From: Candidatus Helarchaeota archaeon
GTDB taxonomy: Archaea > Asgardarchaeota > Lokiarchaeia > Helarchaeales > RDOG01
Assembly: GCA_019058315.1 (NCBI GenBank)
Contig: JAHPZH010000001.1
Location: 405,536-469,535, forward strand
Length of the DNA: 64,000 nucleotides
Direction of reading: 5' to 3'
The notes beneath the pieces were generated by a model. That model had not been told where the DNA came from and did not search any database. It saw only the letters and a program-made list of their open reading frames with translations. The translations under genes and the position numbers were made by a program. Shown here in pieces: positions 8,703-18,648 of the stretch; within the stretch, counting starts at the first letter, position 1; each line of letters starts with the position of its first letter.

Positions 8703-9497
8703 TTATAACCCTGTATAGTTTTTTTCTTCTATTATGTATTTCTTTGCAAATTTTTTAAATCGCATAGTACCTTGTCCCTCAATTAATATCTTTGTAACCT
8801 TATTCACATCAATAAATTTCATGCCCCCAATGATATCCACTCCGGCTTTAAATAAAGTGTCCGGAAGCATTCCTACTGTGGGCCCTATTATTGCCTTCCT
8901 TGAATTTTCAGCCAATTTGAGTATATCGTCAATAGTATTATTAATAAGTGTTGTACCGGTTATGATTGCAACATCTATATTCTCCAATACAGATGTGTCA
9001 GTTGTTATTTCTACCCCTTGAATGTTACTTATTTTTTCTGGATCGTTTTCAATAATTACCAAGTTCTTCACTTTTGAAACAATTTTTGGGATCATAGGTC
9101 TAAATAATCCTACCATCCCCACCTTATCGGTTTTTTGTAATTGCAATTTATCAAGTACATCATTTTTAAAATTAAATTTGAATGAATTTTCATCAAAGAT
9201 ATGCTGTGAATAAGCATTAATAGCGGAAATTCCTAAAACTCTGTCTATTATTCGATTTGATTCACAAAAATCTATTAATCTCGATAAAGAATAAGATGTT
9301 AAATCTCCCCATTTATTAGTTAAAAAGCAGTCTTTTGAGTAGAAATTAACTAAAGAATGACTAACACCAATTTGATCATTATCTAATCTAACACATGAAT
9401 AGATTAATCCAAGAATTACCTGTTTAACTTTAGGAGGATTAATGCTACTATATTTCTCCCTAATAAATTTAAGAAGTTCATTTAGAATTTTCGACAG
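8703..9497 (-). CDS. DUF4213/DUF364 protein (putative heavy-metal chelation family), probable CTG start
   Basis: A complete protein of about 264 residues is read from a CTG at 9497-9495. The first in-frame TTG, at 9146, would give only 147 residues and drop the N-terminal DUF4213 domain. The longer frame contains DNDQIGVSHSL and LGISAINAYSQ, which fit DUF4213, followed by the Rossmann-like DUF364 part (KVGMVGLFRPMIPKI, VAIITGTTLINNT, GPTVGMLPDTLFKAGVDIIG). A strong Shine-Dalgarno (GAGGAG) ends six bases before the CTG. In-frame coding sense continues up to that point and a stop lies just upstream at 9513-9515. The ceramidase-like gene ends 19 bases before. Family members have been suggested to bind metals; the role here is unknown. 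Confidence 0.75.
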   Translation of the reverse strand: MSKILNELLKFIREKYSSINPPKVKQVILGLIYSCVRLDNDQIGVSHSLVNFYSKDCFLTNKWGDLTSYSLSRLIDFCESNRIIDRVLGISAINAYSQHIFDENSFKFNFKNDVLDKLQLQKTDKVGMVGLFRPMIPKIVSKVKNLVIIENDPEKISNIQGVEITTDTSVLENIDVAIITGTTLINNTIDDILKLAENSRKAIIGPTVGMLPDTLFKAGVDIIGGMKFIDVNKVTKILIEGQGTMRFKKFAKKYIIEEKNYTGL

Positions 9498-9516
9498 TTT
9501 ATTCTCCTCTTTTCAT

Positions 9517-10842
9517 TTATTTGAATTGGTTTAAAAGATTTAACATTTGATTATAAACATAAATTCCTGCAACTGGAGAAAAAGATACGATTCCAGTTTC
9601 ATAGCCTCCTATGAAATATTCTTCTGGTGGATAAAGATATCCAATCCAATCATTTCCCAGTTCAATAATAAACGTCTTCTTTATTGGTGATTTAGATATT
9701 AATTTTTTTCCTAAATCAACAAATAATTCTCCAGGAATGCTTAAAATTAAAATATCATTTATCTTAATGGCTTGTAATTCAGTCTGGAAATACCAGTTCC
9801 CTCCTATTTTAATAAAACTGACGTACGACATATTTGAACGATTATAATTCAAGAGAGTTGTGATCAACAGTTTTTTGAATTTAAAAGAAATATGTCTCAT
9901 TATAGATTTCCTGGAATTATCCTCCATCATATCTTTAAGTGGAACATTGATAATTTCTGAGACTACTTTAATATCATCTATTTTAGAACACTTTATCATT
10001 TTCGCGATTTCTAAAGCACCTTCCCCTAATGAATATCCAATTCTCATTGTAGTTTTATAATTCCCTAATCGATTGAACTCGCCATAACTTGACTTACTAA
10101 TTCTTTCTTTCGTGATTAAATGAAATGGTTCATTTTCTGGATATAGATTAGGATTAAGATCACCACAAGGACCATTAGTATACATTGAAAAGACTTTATT
10201 ATTCGTTAATTGCTTAATTCTTCGAACTAAATAACCTGGAAATTCACCAGTTAGTAACGTATTATCCCTTGGTAGAGTAGTTGCATGACAAGCGTAATTA
10301 GTTAGTAAGCCTCGCATTTCACCATTATCAGAGTTGACTCTTAATACGCTTAAGTCAAATTTCGTATCTTTCTGTGGATCTCTTCGATTTAACATGACCC
10401 TTTTTTCAAATTGTTGTTTTTCTAGACCAATTTTTCCGGGTTCTGCGTTCTTTTTAGCCAAAATGGCGGATCTCACTATTTTTAATTCAATTTGAGTCAT
10501 CATTTCTAAGTTAAATGTAGGAGTGAAGAACCCCTTAATGTCAAAAAGTCCTAAAGTGTCTGGTCCACTATGGTTATGATGTGCAGAAATTAAAATATTT
10601 TTAGGTTTCACACCAGTTTGTTTGGAGATTTTCCTCCTCATTCTCTGAACGAACTTATAAAAAATACACACAACTTCAACAGAAATTATAATAATTTCTT
10701 CAGTTCCATTAGAAAAGTATATTGCTCTTGCATATAAGTCATCATGGACACCTGTAGAATATCTTGTTGGTGCATAACCTCCCATTGGGACGCTTTCAAT
10801 ATTTGGAGTAAATTTAACTTCAGAAAATCCAATATATGACAT
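9517..10842 (-). CDS. Neutral/alkaline ceramidase-like hydrolase
   Basis: The protein has 441 residues. The N-terminus IGFSEVKFTPNIESVPMGGY, the early HDDLYARAIYF and ISAHHNHSGPDTLG are hallmarks of the neutral/alkaline non-lysosomal ceramidase N-terminal family. The last of these holds the metal-binding histidines near residue 88. A later NYACHATTL matches a second conserved histidine motif. No signal peptide is visible, unlike secreted ceramidases. Archaeal lipids lack ceramides, so the true substrate is probably another amide, and 'ceramidase' names only the fold family. It is first in an operon with the DUF364 and DHH genes. The upstream 10.9-11.2 kb region is AT-rich and should hold its promoter. 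Confidence 0.82.
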   Translation of the reverse strand: MSYIGFSEVKFTPNIESVPMGGYAPTRYSTGVHDDLYARAIYFSNGTEEIIIISVEVVCIFYKFVQRMRRKISKQTGVKPKNILISAHHNHSGPDTLGLFDIKGFFTPTFNLEMMTQIELKIVRSAILAKKNAEPGKIGLEKQQFEKRVMLNRRDPQKDTKFDLSVLRVNSDNGEMRGLLTNYACHATTLPRDNTLLTGEFPGYLVRRIKQLTNNKVFSMYTNGPCGDLNPNLYPENEPFHLITKERISKSSYGEFNRLGNYKTTMRIGYSLGEGALEIAKMIKCSKIDDIKVVSEIINVPLKDMMEDNSRKSIMRHISFKFKKLLITTLLNYNRSNMSYVSFIKIGGNWYFQTELQAIKINDILILSIPGELFVDLGKKLISKSPIKKTFIIELGNDWIGYLYPPEEYFIGGYETGIVSFSPVAGIYVYNQMLNLLNQFK

Positions 10843-11245
10843 TTTTTAATTACTCGAAATGATTTTAATTTGAATTTTGGTTTTTTAGATAATTATATTT
10901 ATTAATAAAACTAGATTAATTTATTATTTTAATCCTTTATTTCGATAAATTTTTTGAATTTTAACTTGAAAATACTATAAAAACAATTATTTATTTATTT
11001 CAATTACGAGGAAATTTAATTTTAAAGGAATATTTTTCTGATTCTTCAAGTTATAACTAATTATTATCATTATATTATTTAATTCTTCTAATATTTCCCT
11101 TAGAATATTTTTAGGAATCTAGTCTATGCTACAAGTAATAGTAATATGAAATCCAAAACAGCTTTATAAAGTAGTTTTCCAATAAATATAATTGTTATAT
11201 ATATGATATAACAAAAACTAATTTTAAAAAAAATGGTGAAAGTTA
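10843..11245. other. AT-rich divergent intergenic region
   Basis: These 403 bases separate the divergent ceramidase-like operon and the surface-protein gene. I see no coding frame, RNA gene or strong inverted repeat. It should contain promoters for both sides. The clearest is an alternating TA stretch at about 11195-11210 facing right. For the left-going operon there are only generic AT stretches, such as TAATTATATTTATT near 10890. Confidence 0.5.
11195..11210 (+). promoter_or_regulatory. TATA box for the beta-helix-like surface protein gene
   Basis: An alternating TATATATATGATATA stretch lies about 40 bases before the ATG at 11246. A weak Shine-Dalgarno (GGTGAA) sits 7 bases before that ATG. 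Distance and sequence fit an archaeal promoter with a short leader. Confidence 0.45.
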
Positions 11246-13516
11246 ATGGGAAAAAAAGCGGCTGTCGGCCTTATTATAATAATAGGCGTAGCTGGTGGTA
11301 TAGCTGGATGGTATTTCTTTCTACGACCAAAAGGTGCTGACTATTCCGGACTTTTACTCTTACCTCTCCTTCTCCCAGAGCTTCCAACACCCCCGGTAAA
11401 AGTAGATAGTTCTATCGTCGCAGACCTAAAGCATGGAGTTGGTATATTTGTTGGCGATTATACTTTAAAAAACTTCGATAGTAGTATTGTTCCTACTTTT
11501 CCTGATTTTGAAATTCCTTTATTAGGTACACTTAAGGTTCAAAATACAACTTTAGTAACTAATCCAATTTCTGTTACTGGAAGTTTCACATATATAAATC
11601 TGTTTGAAGATGCTTCACTCACAATGACGAATGTTAGTTACCCAAACTTAGAAATCAATTGTTTCGGCGATTCCGTACTGTTAGTCGACAATTGTACTAT
11701 TGGTGCAATCTATGCTCGAGAAAACTCCAAAGTGACTGTTAAGAATTCTACAGTGGGAGCTATTTACGATGCTGATCTTACCACTTTAACAGTTTATGAA
11801 GTACTAGATGTAGAATTTGAAGGAATTACCAGTAAAATAAAAATTTTAAATAATACAATGGTGTCTACTGTTATAATAAAAGCTGGAGCAGATGCTGAAA
11901 TAGATAGTAGTATAATTGGATATATGCTTGCTGAAAGTCCCGAATCTGATAAACCAGCGATCTTAAACATCACAGGCTCAACAATCGGATCTAACATTAC
12001 CTTAGGTGCATCTACAGATGCAACACTTAACGCTGTAGTTGTTGCTCAAACACTAAGATTAGAAGCTGATGCTATAGGAAGAGTAACTTCTCTAACTGCT
12101 ACATTAGTTGAGGTTGTTCAAGGAGCACAATGCCTTTTAATTAATTCTGTAGTTGGAACATTAAATTATGGTATTGTATGTGCTGCACTAACAACAACTG
12201 TTAATGCTTTTGTTGCTACGGGTGCTGGCTACCAAAATAATACGGTGTTAGCGGGTACTACTACAATTCCAGAGATAAATAAACATCTTGTTTCTGTTTT
12301 AGCAATAAACAATGCAATTGCAAATATTATTAATTGTCCAGGCCTTGATAGCGTAATGGCTGCTAATTTCGGAAACGTGTCAATGAGTTATTCACTCGCA
12401 ATATACGTTATCGGTAAAGATTCATCCATCTTTAATATTCAATTATCATCTATAATAACTCTAGTTACATTTGATCAATCTAATGTGACAATGGATCAAG
12501 TCACTGTTATAGGAACGACGATAAGTGTTAGTATTGGAGGTACTAGTATAGGTTTTCCAGTAGGAATAATAACATCAGATAATTCAATAGTGAATATGCA
12601 AAATTCGACTGCTTATGCTCTAACTGGTGGTGATTCGTCACAATTATACTTGGATAATATTACAATAAATCTACTTTTAGATATTGAAACGACAGGAATT
12701 GTCCAAGTAACAAATACATTAGGTGGCAATACAATTCTAGCTTTAGAAGTAGGTATAGGAACTCAAGGTGGTCCCGTTGGTAATGTGTTAATCCAAGGTG
12801 CAAAGATTGCACAAGCAACAGTAAAAGGATCAGCAGTCACCAGTTTTGTAACATGTGACTTTTCAACAGGAATATTATTAGAAGGAATCATAGTTTCATC
12901 AGGTACAGTCTTATTAACCGCTGGAGTCCAAACAAGTGGTACAAGTTCAAATTATACAACACTTGATGGTGCTACAAAAGCATCTTTAATTACAGGATTA
13001 AATAGGTTTATAGGTTACGTAGAAGTAAACAATTCAGCAATATTGAATATGGTTAATTATCAGTGGTCTACTCCAATAGGAATATCTGCAGTTAATGTTT
13101 CAATAGATATGTATCATAATTCACAAGCCAATCTACAAAATGCATCATTGGGTTTAGTATTTATGTTTAACAGCTCCTCAGCTAATATGGCTAATTGTAC
13201 AATTCAACCTCCTATCACTGCTTTATATGCCTTAGTAGTTGTTCATGAAGCCTCAGTTCAATGTTCTCTAGGGACAATAATTACATTATTCCTTGTTGGT
13301 AGGGAAAATGCTCAATCAGCATATTCTATTACCTGTTCAAACTCAATTCTTGGTTTAGGCTTTGTGGTTGGGTATGCTAAAATTCAATGTACTACTTGTT
13401 CTGTTGGTATTGTGGAATGTGTCGCAGGAGCAGATACTCTTGCTTATGCTGTAGAATTACTTGCCGGAACTCAAGCATCCCAAGTAAATGCAAGAAGTTG
13501 GGGACCTCTAGCTTAA
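11246..13516 (+). CDS. Membrane-anchored repetitive beta-helix-like surface protein
   Basis: The protein has 756 residues. One hydrophobic helix near the N-terminus (VGLIIIIGVAGGIAGWYFFL, residues 7-26) acts as a signal anchor, and the rest should be outside. The rest is a long chain of short beta-strand repeats rich in Val, Ile, Thr, Ser, Asn and Ala, with turns such as DNSIVNMQNST, DSSQLYLDNIT and NSSSANMANCT. This is the look of a right-handed parallel beta-helix or pectin-lyase-like solenoid. Several N-x-S/T sites could be glycosylated, and there are scattered cysteines. No catalytic motif is visible. It may be an adhesin or part of the cell envelope; this is a guess from architecture. 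A long T run follows the stop. Confidence 0.65.
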   Translation: MGKKAAVGLIIIIGVAGGIAGWYFFLRPKGADYSGLLLLPLLLPELPTPPVKVDSSIVADLKHGVGIFVGDYTLKNFDSSIVPTFPDFEIPLLGTLKVQNTTLVTNPISVTGSFTYINLFEDASLTMTNVSYPNLEINCFGDSVLLVDNCTIGAIYARENSKVTVKNSTVGAIYDADLTTLTVYEVLDVEFEGITSKIKILNNTMVSTVIIKAGADAEIDSSIIGYMLAESPESDKPAILNITGSTIGSNITLGASTDATLNAVVVAQTLRLEADAIGRVTSLTATLVEVVQGAQCLLINSVVGTLNYGIVCAALTTTVNAFVATGAGYQNNTVLAGTTTIPEINKHLVSVLAINNAIANIINCPGLDSVMAANFGNVSMSYSLAIYVIGKDSSIFNIQLSSIITLVTFDQSNVTMDQVTVIGTTISVSIGGTSIGFPVGIITSDNSIVNMQNSTAYALTGGDSSQLYLDNITINLLLDIETTGIVQVTNTLGGNTILALEVGIGTQGGPVGNVLIQGAKIAQATVKGSAVTSFVTCDFSTGILLEGIIVSSGTVLLTAGVQTSGTSSNYTTLDGATKASLITGLNRFIGYVEVNNSAILNMVNYQWSTPIGISAVNVSIDMYHNSQANLQNASLGLVFMFNSSSANMANCTIQPPITALYALVVVHEASVQCSLGTIITLFLVGRENAQSAYSITCSNSILGLGFVVGYAKIQCTTCSVGIVECVAGADTLAYAVELLAGTQASQVNARSWGPLA

Positions 13517-13519
13517 TAC

Positions 13520-13539
13520 TTTTTTTTATTTTTTTTTTT
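13520..13539 (+). terminator. T-rich transcription terminator after the surface protein gene
   Basis: A run of 19 T in 20 bases begins 4 bases after the stop codon. Archaeal RNA polymerase terminates on such non-template T tracts without needing a hairpin. Confidence 0.6.
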
Positions 13540-13614
13540 AATAAGCATAATATAACTTTTTTAATTAAAGCCATATTTTCGTTGTAGCCATATGTCGTTG
13601 TGAATTATTCTATG

Positions 13615-14634
13615 TCAAGATTTAGCAATAATATAACTAAATAATGTAATACTTGAAAAAATTCCAATTGCATAAGCAATATTAAACGAAGGTATCACGA
13701 TATTTACATTTACAAATAGAAATATTATCGTAGCAATGATTAAAATTACAATTAGAGATAATAACAACAATAATCGCTCTATAGTCGTATATGGTTTATT
13801 ATCTGCTGAGAAGACTCTTAACCATAAAATGAATATAATTCCCATGAGAGGAAGAAATAAAATTAGAATGAAAGTAAAGGGGAATAATAATATTCCACTT
13901 AATTGATCCCTTACATCTTCAACATCTGTTTTATAACGTTCATATTCTGCAGCATAGACAGTTCCGTAATTTTTTCGGATCCTTGTTTGATAACTTTTCC
14001 AAAGGGAGTATTTGAAGTTTCCAAACTTTCCTTTTATTTTCTCCCATAAGCATTCTTCATCAAGAGGACAATATTGACTTCGAATAATAGGAATTAAGTA
14101 CACTTGAATAATTAAGGACCATAAACCGAACAATAAACCAGCTAATTCTTCAAGGAATCTAAAAATATCCGAAAAAAAAGTTGATTGTCCGAAAATAATC
14201 TGTATTATGCGAGTTAATTCCTCAAAAAATCTTATTAATTGGTCAAAAAATGTTATTGGTTGATAAGTTATTCCAACAAAAAGATTATATATTCCATATC
14301 CACAAATAGCAGCTGCAAAAATAATCAGAATAATTTTAAGAATACTAACTCTTTTTTTATGCCCTTTAATTGTATTTGAAAAAATCTTAAAAAAGAATAC
14401 ACAGATGGTTCCAAAAGTTATACTTATGCCCAAACCCGCTATAACTTTCATTGTTATTCCTGATACTATTATTAAGATCATTATGAATGATTCTTCAAAT
14501 AATGCTCTCAAACTCCAGTTGCTTAATCCCAAAATTAATAAAAATAAGCCCGAACCAACTGATAAGCTAATAATATAACTTAATAATAAATTATCTGCTA
14601 TTTTTTTGCTAAATTTTTGAATATAAGTATACAT
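13615..14634 (-). CDS. Multi-pass membrane protein, hypothetical
   Basis: The protein has 339 residues. About six to seven hydrophobic segments are visible: three to four in the first half (for example IIVSGITMKVIAGLGISITF and ILKIILIIFAAAICGYGIYN), a charged central loop of about 60 residues (KGKFGNFKYSLWKSYQTRIR onward) and two or three at the end. No transporter or enzyme motif was recognised. It is convergent with the upstream surface-protein gene and divergent from the agmatinase-family gene. The function is unknown. Confidence 0.6.
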   Translation of the reverse strand: MYTYIQKFSKKIADNLLLSYIISLSVGSGLFLLILGLSNWSLRALFEESFIMILIIVSGITMKVIAGLGISITFGTICVFFFKIFSNTIKGHKKRVSILKIILIIFAAAICGYGIYNLFVGITYQPITFFDQLIRFFEELTRIIQIIFGQSTFFSDIFRFLEELAGLLFGLWSLIIQVYLIPIIRSQYCPLDEECLWEKIKGKFGNFKYSLWKSYQTRIRKNYGTVYAAEYERYKTDVEDVRDQLSGILLFPFTFILILFLPLMGIIFILWLRVFSADNKPYTTIERLLLLLSLIVILIIATIIFLFVNVNIVIPSFNIAYAIGIFSSITLFSYIIAKS

Positions 14635-14746
14635 ATTTAACCCAAATTTTATATTTTAATAATTAATTAAACAGTTGAAATTACATTAAATATCAGAAAT
14701 TATAAAAAGTTTTTAATAAACTTACCAAAATGAGCTGAATTCAAAT

Positions 14747-15637
14747 TTGCCAGAATTTAACTTTTCACAGTTAGAATTTGCTGATAATATTGAATTTGTT
14801 ATCCTTGGTATACCTCTCGATTGTACTTCTGCAAAACCAACGGATAGTAGAAATGCTCCAAATAAAATTCGCGAAGTTTCTAATCAATTTGCAGATTATT
14901 CTGAGCTAGAATTTGATTTAAATGAAGCTTTGATTTATGATGCAGGTGATATCGAACTTACAAATAAGAAAATAGATTTGGATTTAGATTTAAAAGAGAT
15001 CGATAAAAAACTCAATTCATTTAAAAATGCAAAAAATATTTGTTTTGTAAATCTAGGTGGAGATCATTTTATTACTTATCCTGTTATACAAAACTTGGCA
15101 AAAATACATAAAAATTTGGGATTAATTTCCTTTGATGCTCATTTAGATTTGTATAATAAATGGAATGAATCCTCTTTTTCAAATGCAACAGTAATAAGAA
15201 GAATATGCGAATTACCAAATTTTGATTTAATAAATTTGATTTTTGTAGGAGTTCGAGATATAGATCTAGAAGAGCTTGACTTTGCTAAAGAAAAACAACT
15301 TAAAATGATAAAATCACATGAAATTAACCAATTAAATTTAATCTCGATATTAAGTGAAAAAATTGAAAATATGAAAAATAATAATATTAAGGATCTTTAT
15401 GTATCGATTGATATAGATGTATTAGATCTTCCATATGCTCCAGGAACGGGTTATAAAATTCCAGGGGGATTAAATTATCGTTCAGTTTGGGAAGGTTTAA
15501 AAATTATTGCAGAAAATTTCAATATTGTTGGATTTGACTTGGTAGAAGTTGCGCCTAGCTTGGATATTGGAAACTTAACCTCTATTCATGCTTCTAGACT
15601 AATTTTAGAATTCATTGGAATGATAAAAAATTATTAG
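14747..15637 (+). CDS. speB: Agmatinase/arginase-family ureohydrolase
   Basis: The protein has 296 residues and starts with TTG. The binuclear manganese site of ureohydrolases is intact: GGDH (104-107), DAHLD (130-134) and SIDIDVLD near 225, followed by APGTG and PGG as in agmatinases. The final third has GFDLVEVAPSLD, also typical. The family removes urea or guanidine groups from agmatine, arginine, guanidinobutyrate and relatives. Agmatinase is the best guess because of the APGTG-x-x-x-PGG signature and archaeal polyamine needs, but substrate choice in this family is hard to predict. It is a single gene between two minus-strand membrane-protein genes. Confidence 0.85.
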   Translation: MPEFNFSQLEFADNIEFVILGIPLDCTSAKPTDSRNAPNKIREVSNQFADYSELEFDLNEALIYDAGDIELTNKKIDLDLDLKEIDKKLNSFKNAKNICFVNLGGDHFITYPVIQNLAKIHKNLGLISFDAHLDLYNKWNESSFSNATVIRRICELPNFDLINLIFVGVRDIDLEELDFAKEKQLKMIKSHEINQLNLISILSEKIENMKNNNIKDLYVSIDIDVLDLPYAPGTGYKIPGGLNYRSVWEGLKIIAENFNIVGFDLVEVAPSLDIGNLTSIHASRLILEFIGMIKNY

Positions 15638-15660
15638 TTTTAAATGAAGTCCTTTGTTTT

Positions 15661-16392
15661 CTATTCCCATCCAATAGCATTTTTGTACCAGTCTGGCATA
15701 GTAATACTAATATACATTATAATTGCATAGATGAGAAATCCTAAACGCACAAATAGTGATATAATATCAAAAAATCCTAAAAGTTCAAAAATAAATGAAA
15801 TTGTAATAATAATTTGGGCAATTCCCATGGTTGCAATACGCAATGCACCTGGTCGTGCTTTATTAATGTTCCTATTTGAATAAATTAGGAATACTAATAT
15901 AGGAATGGCTATTAATGGGAGTAAAAATGGCATTGCAATTAAAAAAACATAATCTGGATAAACAAGATCTCCATTTATTACAGGACTTGGTTGATTAATT
16001 AAAAACCATATGGATAAGAAAATTAAATCTAGAATTACTATAAAAGTAAGCTTTTTAACTTCATCTGGGTATGTCATTTCAAATGAAAACATGTCGAATA
16101 ATGCAACAACTACAAAACTGAAAATTATAGCCATGTTATTAAATAAAAATCTTGTAAATTGATTGTTAGAAGTAAACAATACTATACGATTAGAACCCAA
16201 AAATACTAAAGCAGTACCTAGAAAAATAAAGATTAAGACAAATAGCAGAATACTTCTTTCTTTATTCTCTTTATATTTAAAAGATACTTTTATTGTTAAA
16301 ATAAAAGAAAATAATGCAGCGACAAAAATTTCAATAATACTGATTAATTCAACTGGATTAAATTGAATTATTTGAATAGTAGGTAGAACCAT
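15661..16392 (-). CDS. Seven-helix-like membrane protein, hypothetical
   Basis: The protein has 243 residues with about seven hydrophobic segments of regular spacing, for example LISIIEIFVAALFSFILTI, SILLFVLIFIFLGTALVFLG and IIITISFIFELLGFFDIISL. Loops are short and no soluble domain follows. It resembles the stand-alone seven-helix sensor modules common in archaea, but no family motif was recognised. It is convergent with the agmatinase-family gene, with 23 bases between. Function unknown. Confidence 0.58.
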   Translation of the reverse strand: MVLPTIQIIQFNPVELISIIEIFVAALFSFILTIKVSFKYKENKERSILLFVLIFIFLGTALVFLGSNRIVLFTSNNQFTRFLFNNMAIIFSFVVVALFDMFSFEMTYPDEVKKLTFIVILDLIFLSIWFLINQPSPVINGDLVYPDYVFLIAMPFLLPLIAIPILVFLIYSNRNINKARPGALRIATMGIAQIIITISFIFELLGFFDIISLFVRLGFLIYAIIMYISITMPDWYKNAIGWE

Positions 16393-16657
16393 TTTAACAC
16401 CTAGAAAAAATTCATTTAATTACTATTACATCAAATTTTTTAATGGTATTATATTTACCATTTTTGTTTTATAAGTTTGTGTAACTGGAATAATTTTGGC
16501 TTGTTTAAATTTCAGATCTTTAAATTTTTACTTCTCATAAAGACATACCAATCTTATAAAATAAATTAATATACTAGTATTAAAATCCAATCATTTCCGA
16601 CAAAATTAACTAATTTTTAAGAATGTTTTCAGTATTAAGGATATTTGGTGATAAATT

Positions 16658-17821
16658 TTGGGTAGTTTTTCTAAATTGGCAATATTAGGAGCACAATCAA
16701 AATATGATGTATCTAATTCCGCATTTTCAAATGTTTCTAATACATTAAATAATATGGAAAGGTTACCCCCGGGATGTTGCAAACTATTATTACCAAATGG
16801 GGGGTTTATTAGTGTTCTAAAAGTTCTTTTTTCTAATAAATGTATTCATGATTGCAAATATTGCTTTAATTCTACCCAAAGTTTTCAAAAAAAGCTATGT
16901 TTTGAAAGTCAAGAGCTAGCTAAAGTATTCATGAATTTACATATGAGAAAATATGTCAAAGGTTTATTCTTAAGTTCCGCAGTTGTTAGAAATGCAGAAA
17001 AAACAATGGAACAGATGATTGAAACTGTAGAGATATTGAGAAGCCCCAAATATAATTTTGGGGGATATATTCATTTAAAAGTCTTACCCGGAACTCCCTA
17101 TGATCTAGTAAAACGCGGAGCGGTGGTCGTAGATAGAATGAGTGTAAATTTGGAAGCTCCTAATAAATCTCGATTTTTGGAGCTAAGTTCTACAAAAAAT
17201 TATAAGTCTGATATTCTTACAAGATTGAGATGGCTTGGTGAATTAAAGAATGAAAAAGGGTTCATCCGTTCTGGTCATACAACCCAATTTGTAGTTGGAG
17301 CAAGTGATGAATCCGATAAAGAGCTTTTAAGAACTTCAAATATGTTATATACTAAATTTAATTTAAATCGTGCTTATTATTCCGCTTTTGAACCTATTAG
17401 GGATACTGCACTCGAAAATCATCCACCTACGCCAACAATTCGCCAGCACCGACTTTATCAAACTGACTGGCTTCTTCGAATTTATGGTTTTAATTTCAAG
17501 GAGATTAATTTGGCATTTGAAGATGATGAAAATTTGCCTTTGGATAAAGATCCCAAAATTCTAATTGCAAGACAAAATAAGGAATTATTTCCATTAGAAA
17601 TAAATGAGGCATCTTATGAAGACCTTCTTCGAGTTCCTGGAATAGGACCAAATACAGCTAGAAAAATTGTTACATACCGAAATTCTGTAAAAAAATTCAA
17701 AAAATTAAATCAACTAAAAAGAACTGGCGTCATTTTAAAAAGAGCCTTACCCTATATTAAAATTCAAGGGAAATTTCAAAAAAATTTAAAGGATTTTATT
17801 AATAATACTGCAAGATTTTAA
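16658..17821 (+). CDS. Putative DNA modification/repair radical SAM protein with C-terminal helix-hairpin-helix
   Basis: The protein has 387 residues and starts with TTG. The radical SAM cluster motif is C62-x3-C66-x2-C69 (KCIHDCKYCF), preceded by the family's PPGCCKLLLPNGG. The segment RDTALENHPPTPTIRQHRLY and the helix-hairpin-helix near residues 315-350 (YEDLLRVPGIGPNTARKIV) identify the family often annotated as 'putative DNA modification/repair radical SAM protein'. That family often sits beside a uracil-DNA-glycosylase-like partner. No such partner is next to it here. The helix-hairpin-helix suggests it works on DNA; the reaction is not known. The next gene, the small GTPase, is convergent. 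Confidence 0.85.
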   Translation: MGSFSKLAILGAQSKYDVSNSAFSNVSNTLNNMERLPPGCCKLLLPNGGFISVLKVLFSNKCIHDCKYCFNSTQSFQKKLCFESQELAKVFMNLHMRKYVKGLFLSSAVVRNAEKTMEQMIETVEILRSPKYNFGGYIHLKVLPGTPYDLVKRGAVVVDRMSVNLEAPNKSRFLELSSTKNYKSDILTRLRWLGELKNEKGFIRSGHTTQFVVGASDESDKELLRTSNMLYTKFNLNRAYYSAFEPIRDTALENHPPTPTIRQHRLYQTDWLLRIYGFNFKEINLAFEDDENLPLDKDPKILIARQNKELFPLEINEASYEDLLRVPGIGPNTARKIVTYRNSVKKFKKLNQLKRTGVILKRALPYIKIQGKFQKNLKDFINNTARF

Positions 17822-17864
17822 AACTATTTTCGAATTTTAATATTTATAAAAAGAAGAAATCAAT

Positions 17865-18407
17865 TTATTCTTTTTGTTTTGCTTCTTCTTGTGCAATCAA
17901 CACATTAGATAACGCCTTGAATGCCTCTTCAACATTTTGCCCAGTCAAAGCCGAAGTTTCTAAAAAACGAAATGCGCTTACCCGTCCTCCGAGCTCATTT
18001 CCTTCATATGAATCTACACGTTTGAGATTTGCAGGCATATCATTTTTATTTGCAACTAAAATCACGGGAACTTTTTCTTCTTTACAAAAATTCTTAAAGT
18101 CAGGGAACCAATAATCTTCAATATGTTTAAAGGTAATAGGTCTTGAAACATCGTAAACCATAATACAACCAGAAGAACCTTGATAATAAACATGGCGCAT
18201 ATCTGTCCATCTTTCCTGACCGGCAATATCCCAAAGTGTTAAATTTATTTTATTTTTCGCTAACTTAACTGTCTTACGCAATATATTCGTCCCTATGGTC
18301 TCCTTATAATCTGCTTCAAAGGTGTCTTGAATAAATCTGTTTATTAAACTGGTCTTACCTACGGCAGGATCGCCTATAACGATAATCTTAAAAACATATT
18401 CAGACAT
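17865..18407 (-). CDS. Rab/Ras-type small GTPase (eukaryotic-signature protein)
   Basis: The protein has 180 residues, so it is a single G domain. All five boxes are present: G1 GDPAVGKT (12-19), switch I ETIGTN with Thr (36-41), G3 WDIAGQE (59-65, catalytic-type Gln64), G4 NKND (120-123) and G5 ETSA (150-153). The WDIAGQE form and IGTN switch are Rab-like. No C-terminal cysteine for prenylation exists, so membrane attachment would need another route. Asgard archaea carry many such GTPases, thought to regulate membrane or cytoskeletal processes. A Shine-Dalgarno (GGAG) lies about a dozen bases before the ATG. No regulator such as a GAP or roadblock protein is adjacent. Confidence 0.93.
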   Translation of the reverse strand: MSEYVFKIIVIGDPAVGKTSLINRFIQDTFEADYKETIGTNILRKTVKLAKNKINLTLWDIAGQERWTDMRHVYYQGSSGCIMVYDVSRPITFKHIEDYWFPDFKNFCKEEKVPVILVANKNDMPANLKRVDSYEGNELGGRVSAFRFLETSALTGQNVEEAFKALSNVLIAQEEAKQKE

Positions 18408-18648
18408 TTTCCACTTTCTCCTTCAAATTTTCCTCAATTCTTTGAAAATGGTTGAAATTTTTATTTTAAAGTATTTTCTCAATTAATAGATATGATATAT
18501 TATTAGACATTTCTCAGTCTTTATTAAATTAGTGGTATTGTTGAGAGTAAGTTAATGTATCAAATTTGTAATAATTTTGATTTATGAAAGGTTTAATTTA
18601 ATTTTAAATCTTAAATTAAAATATTTTTATAGGAATGGGCGATTTTTA

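Noticed and set aside
18577..18648. N-terminal extension of the first ATP-grasp gene
   Set aside because: The extra 24 residues are read from AT-rich promoter-like DNA, while the family start fits MILIIGYP at 18649.
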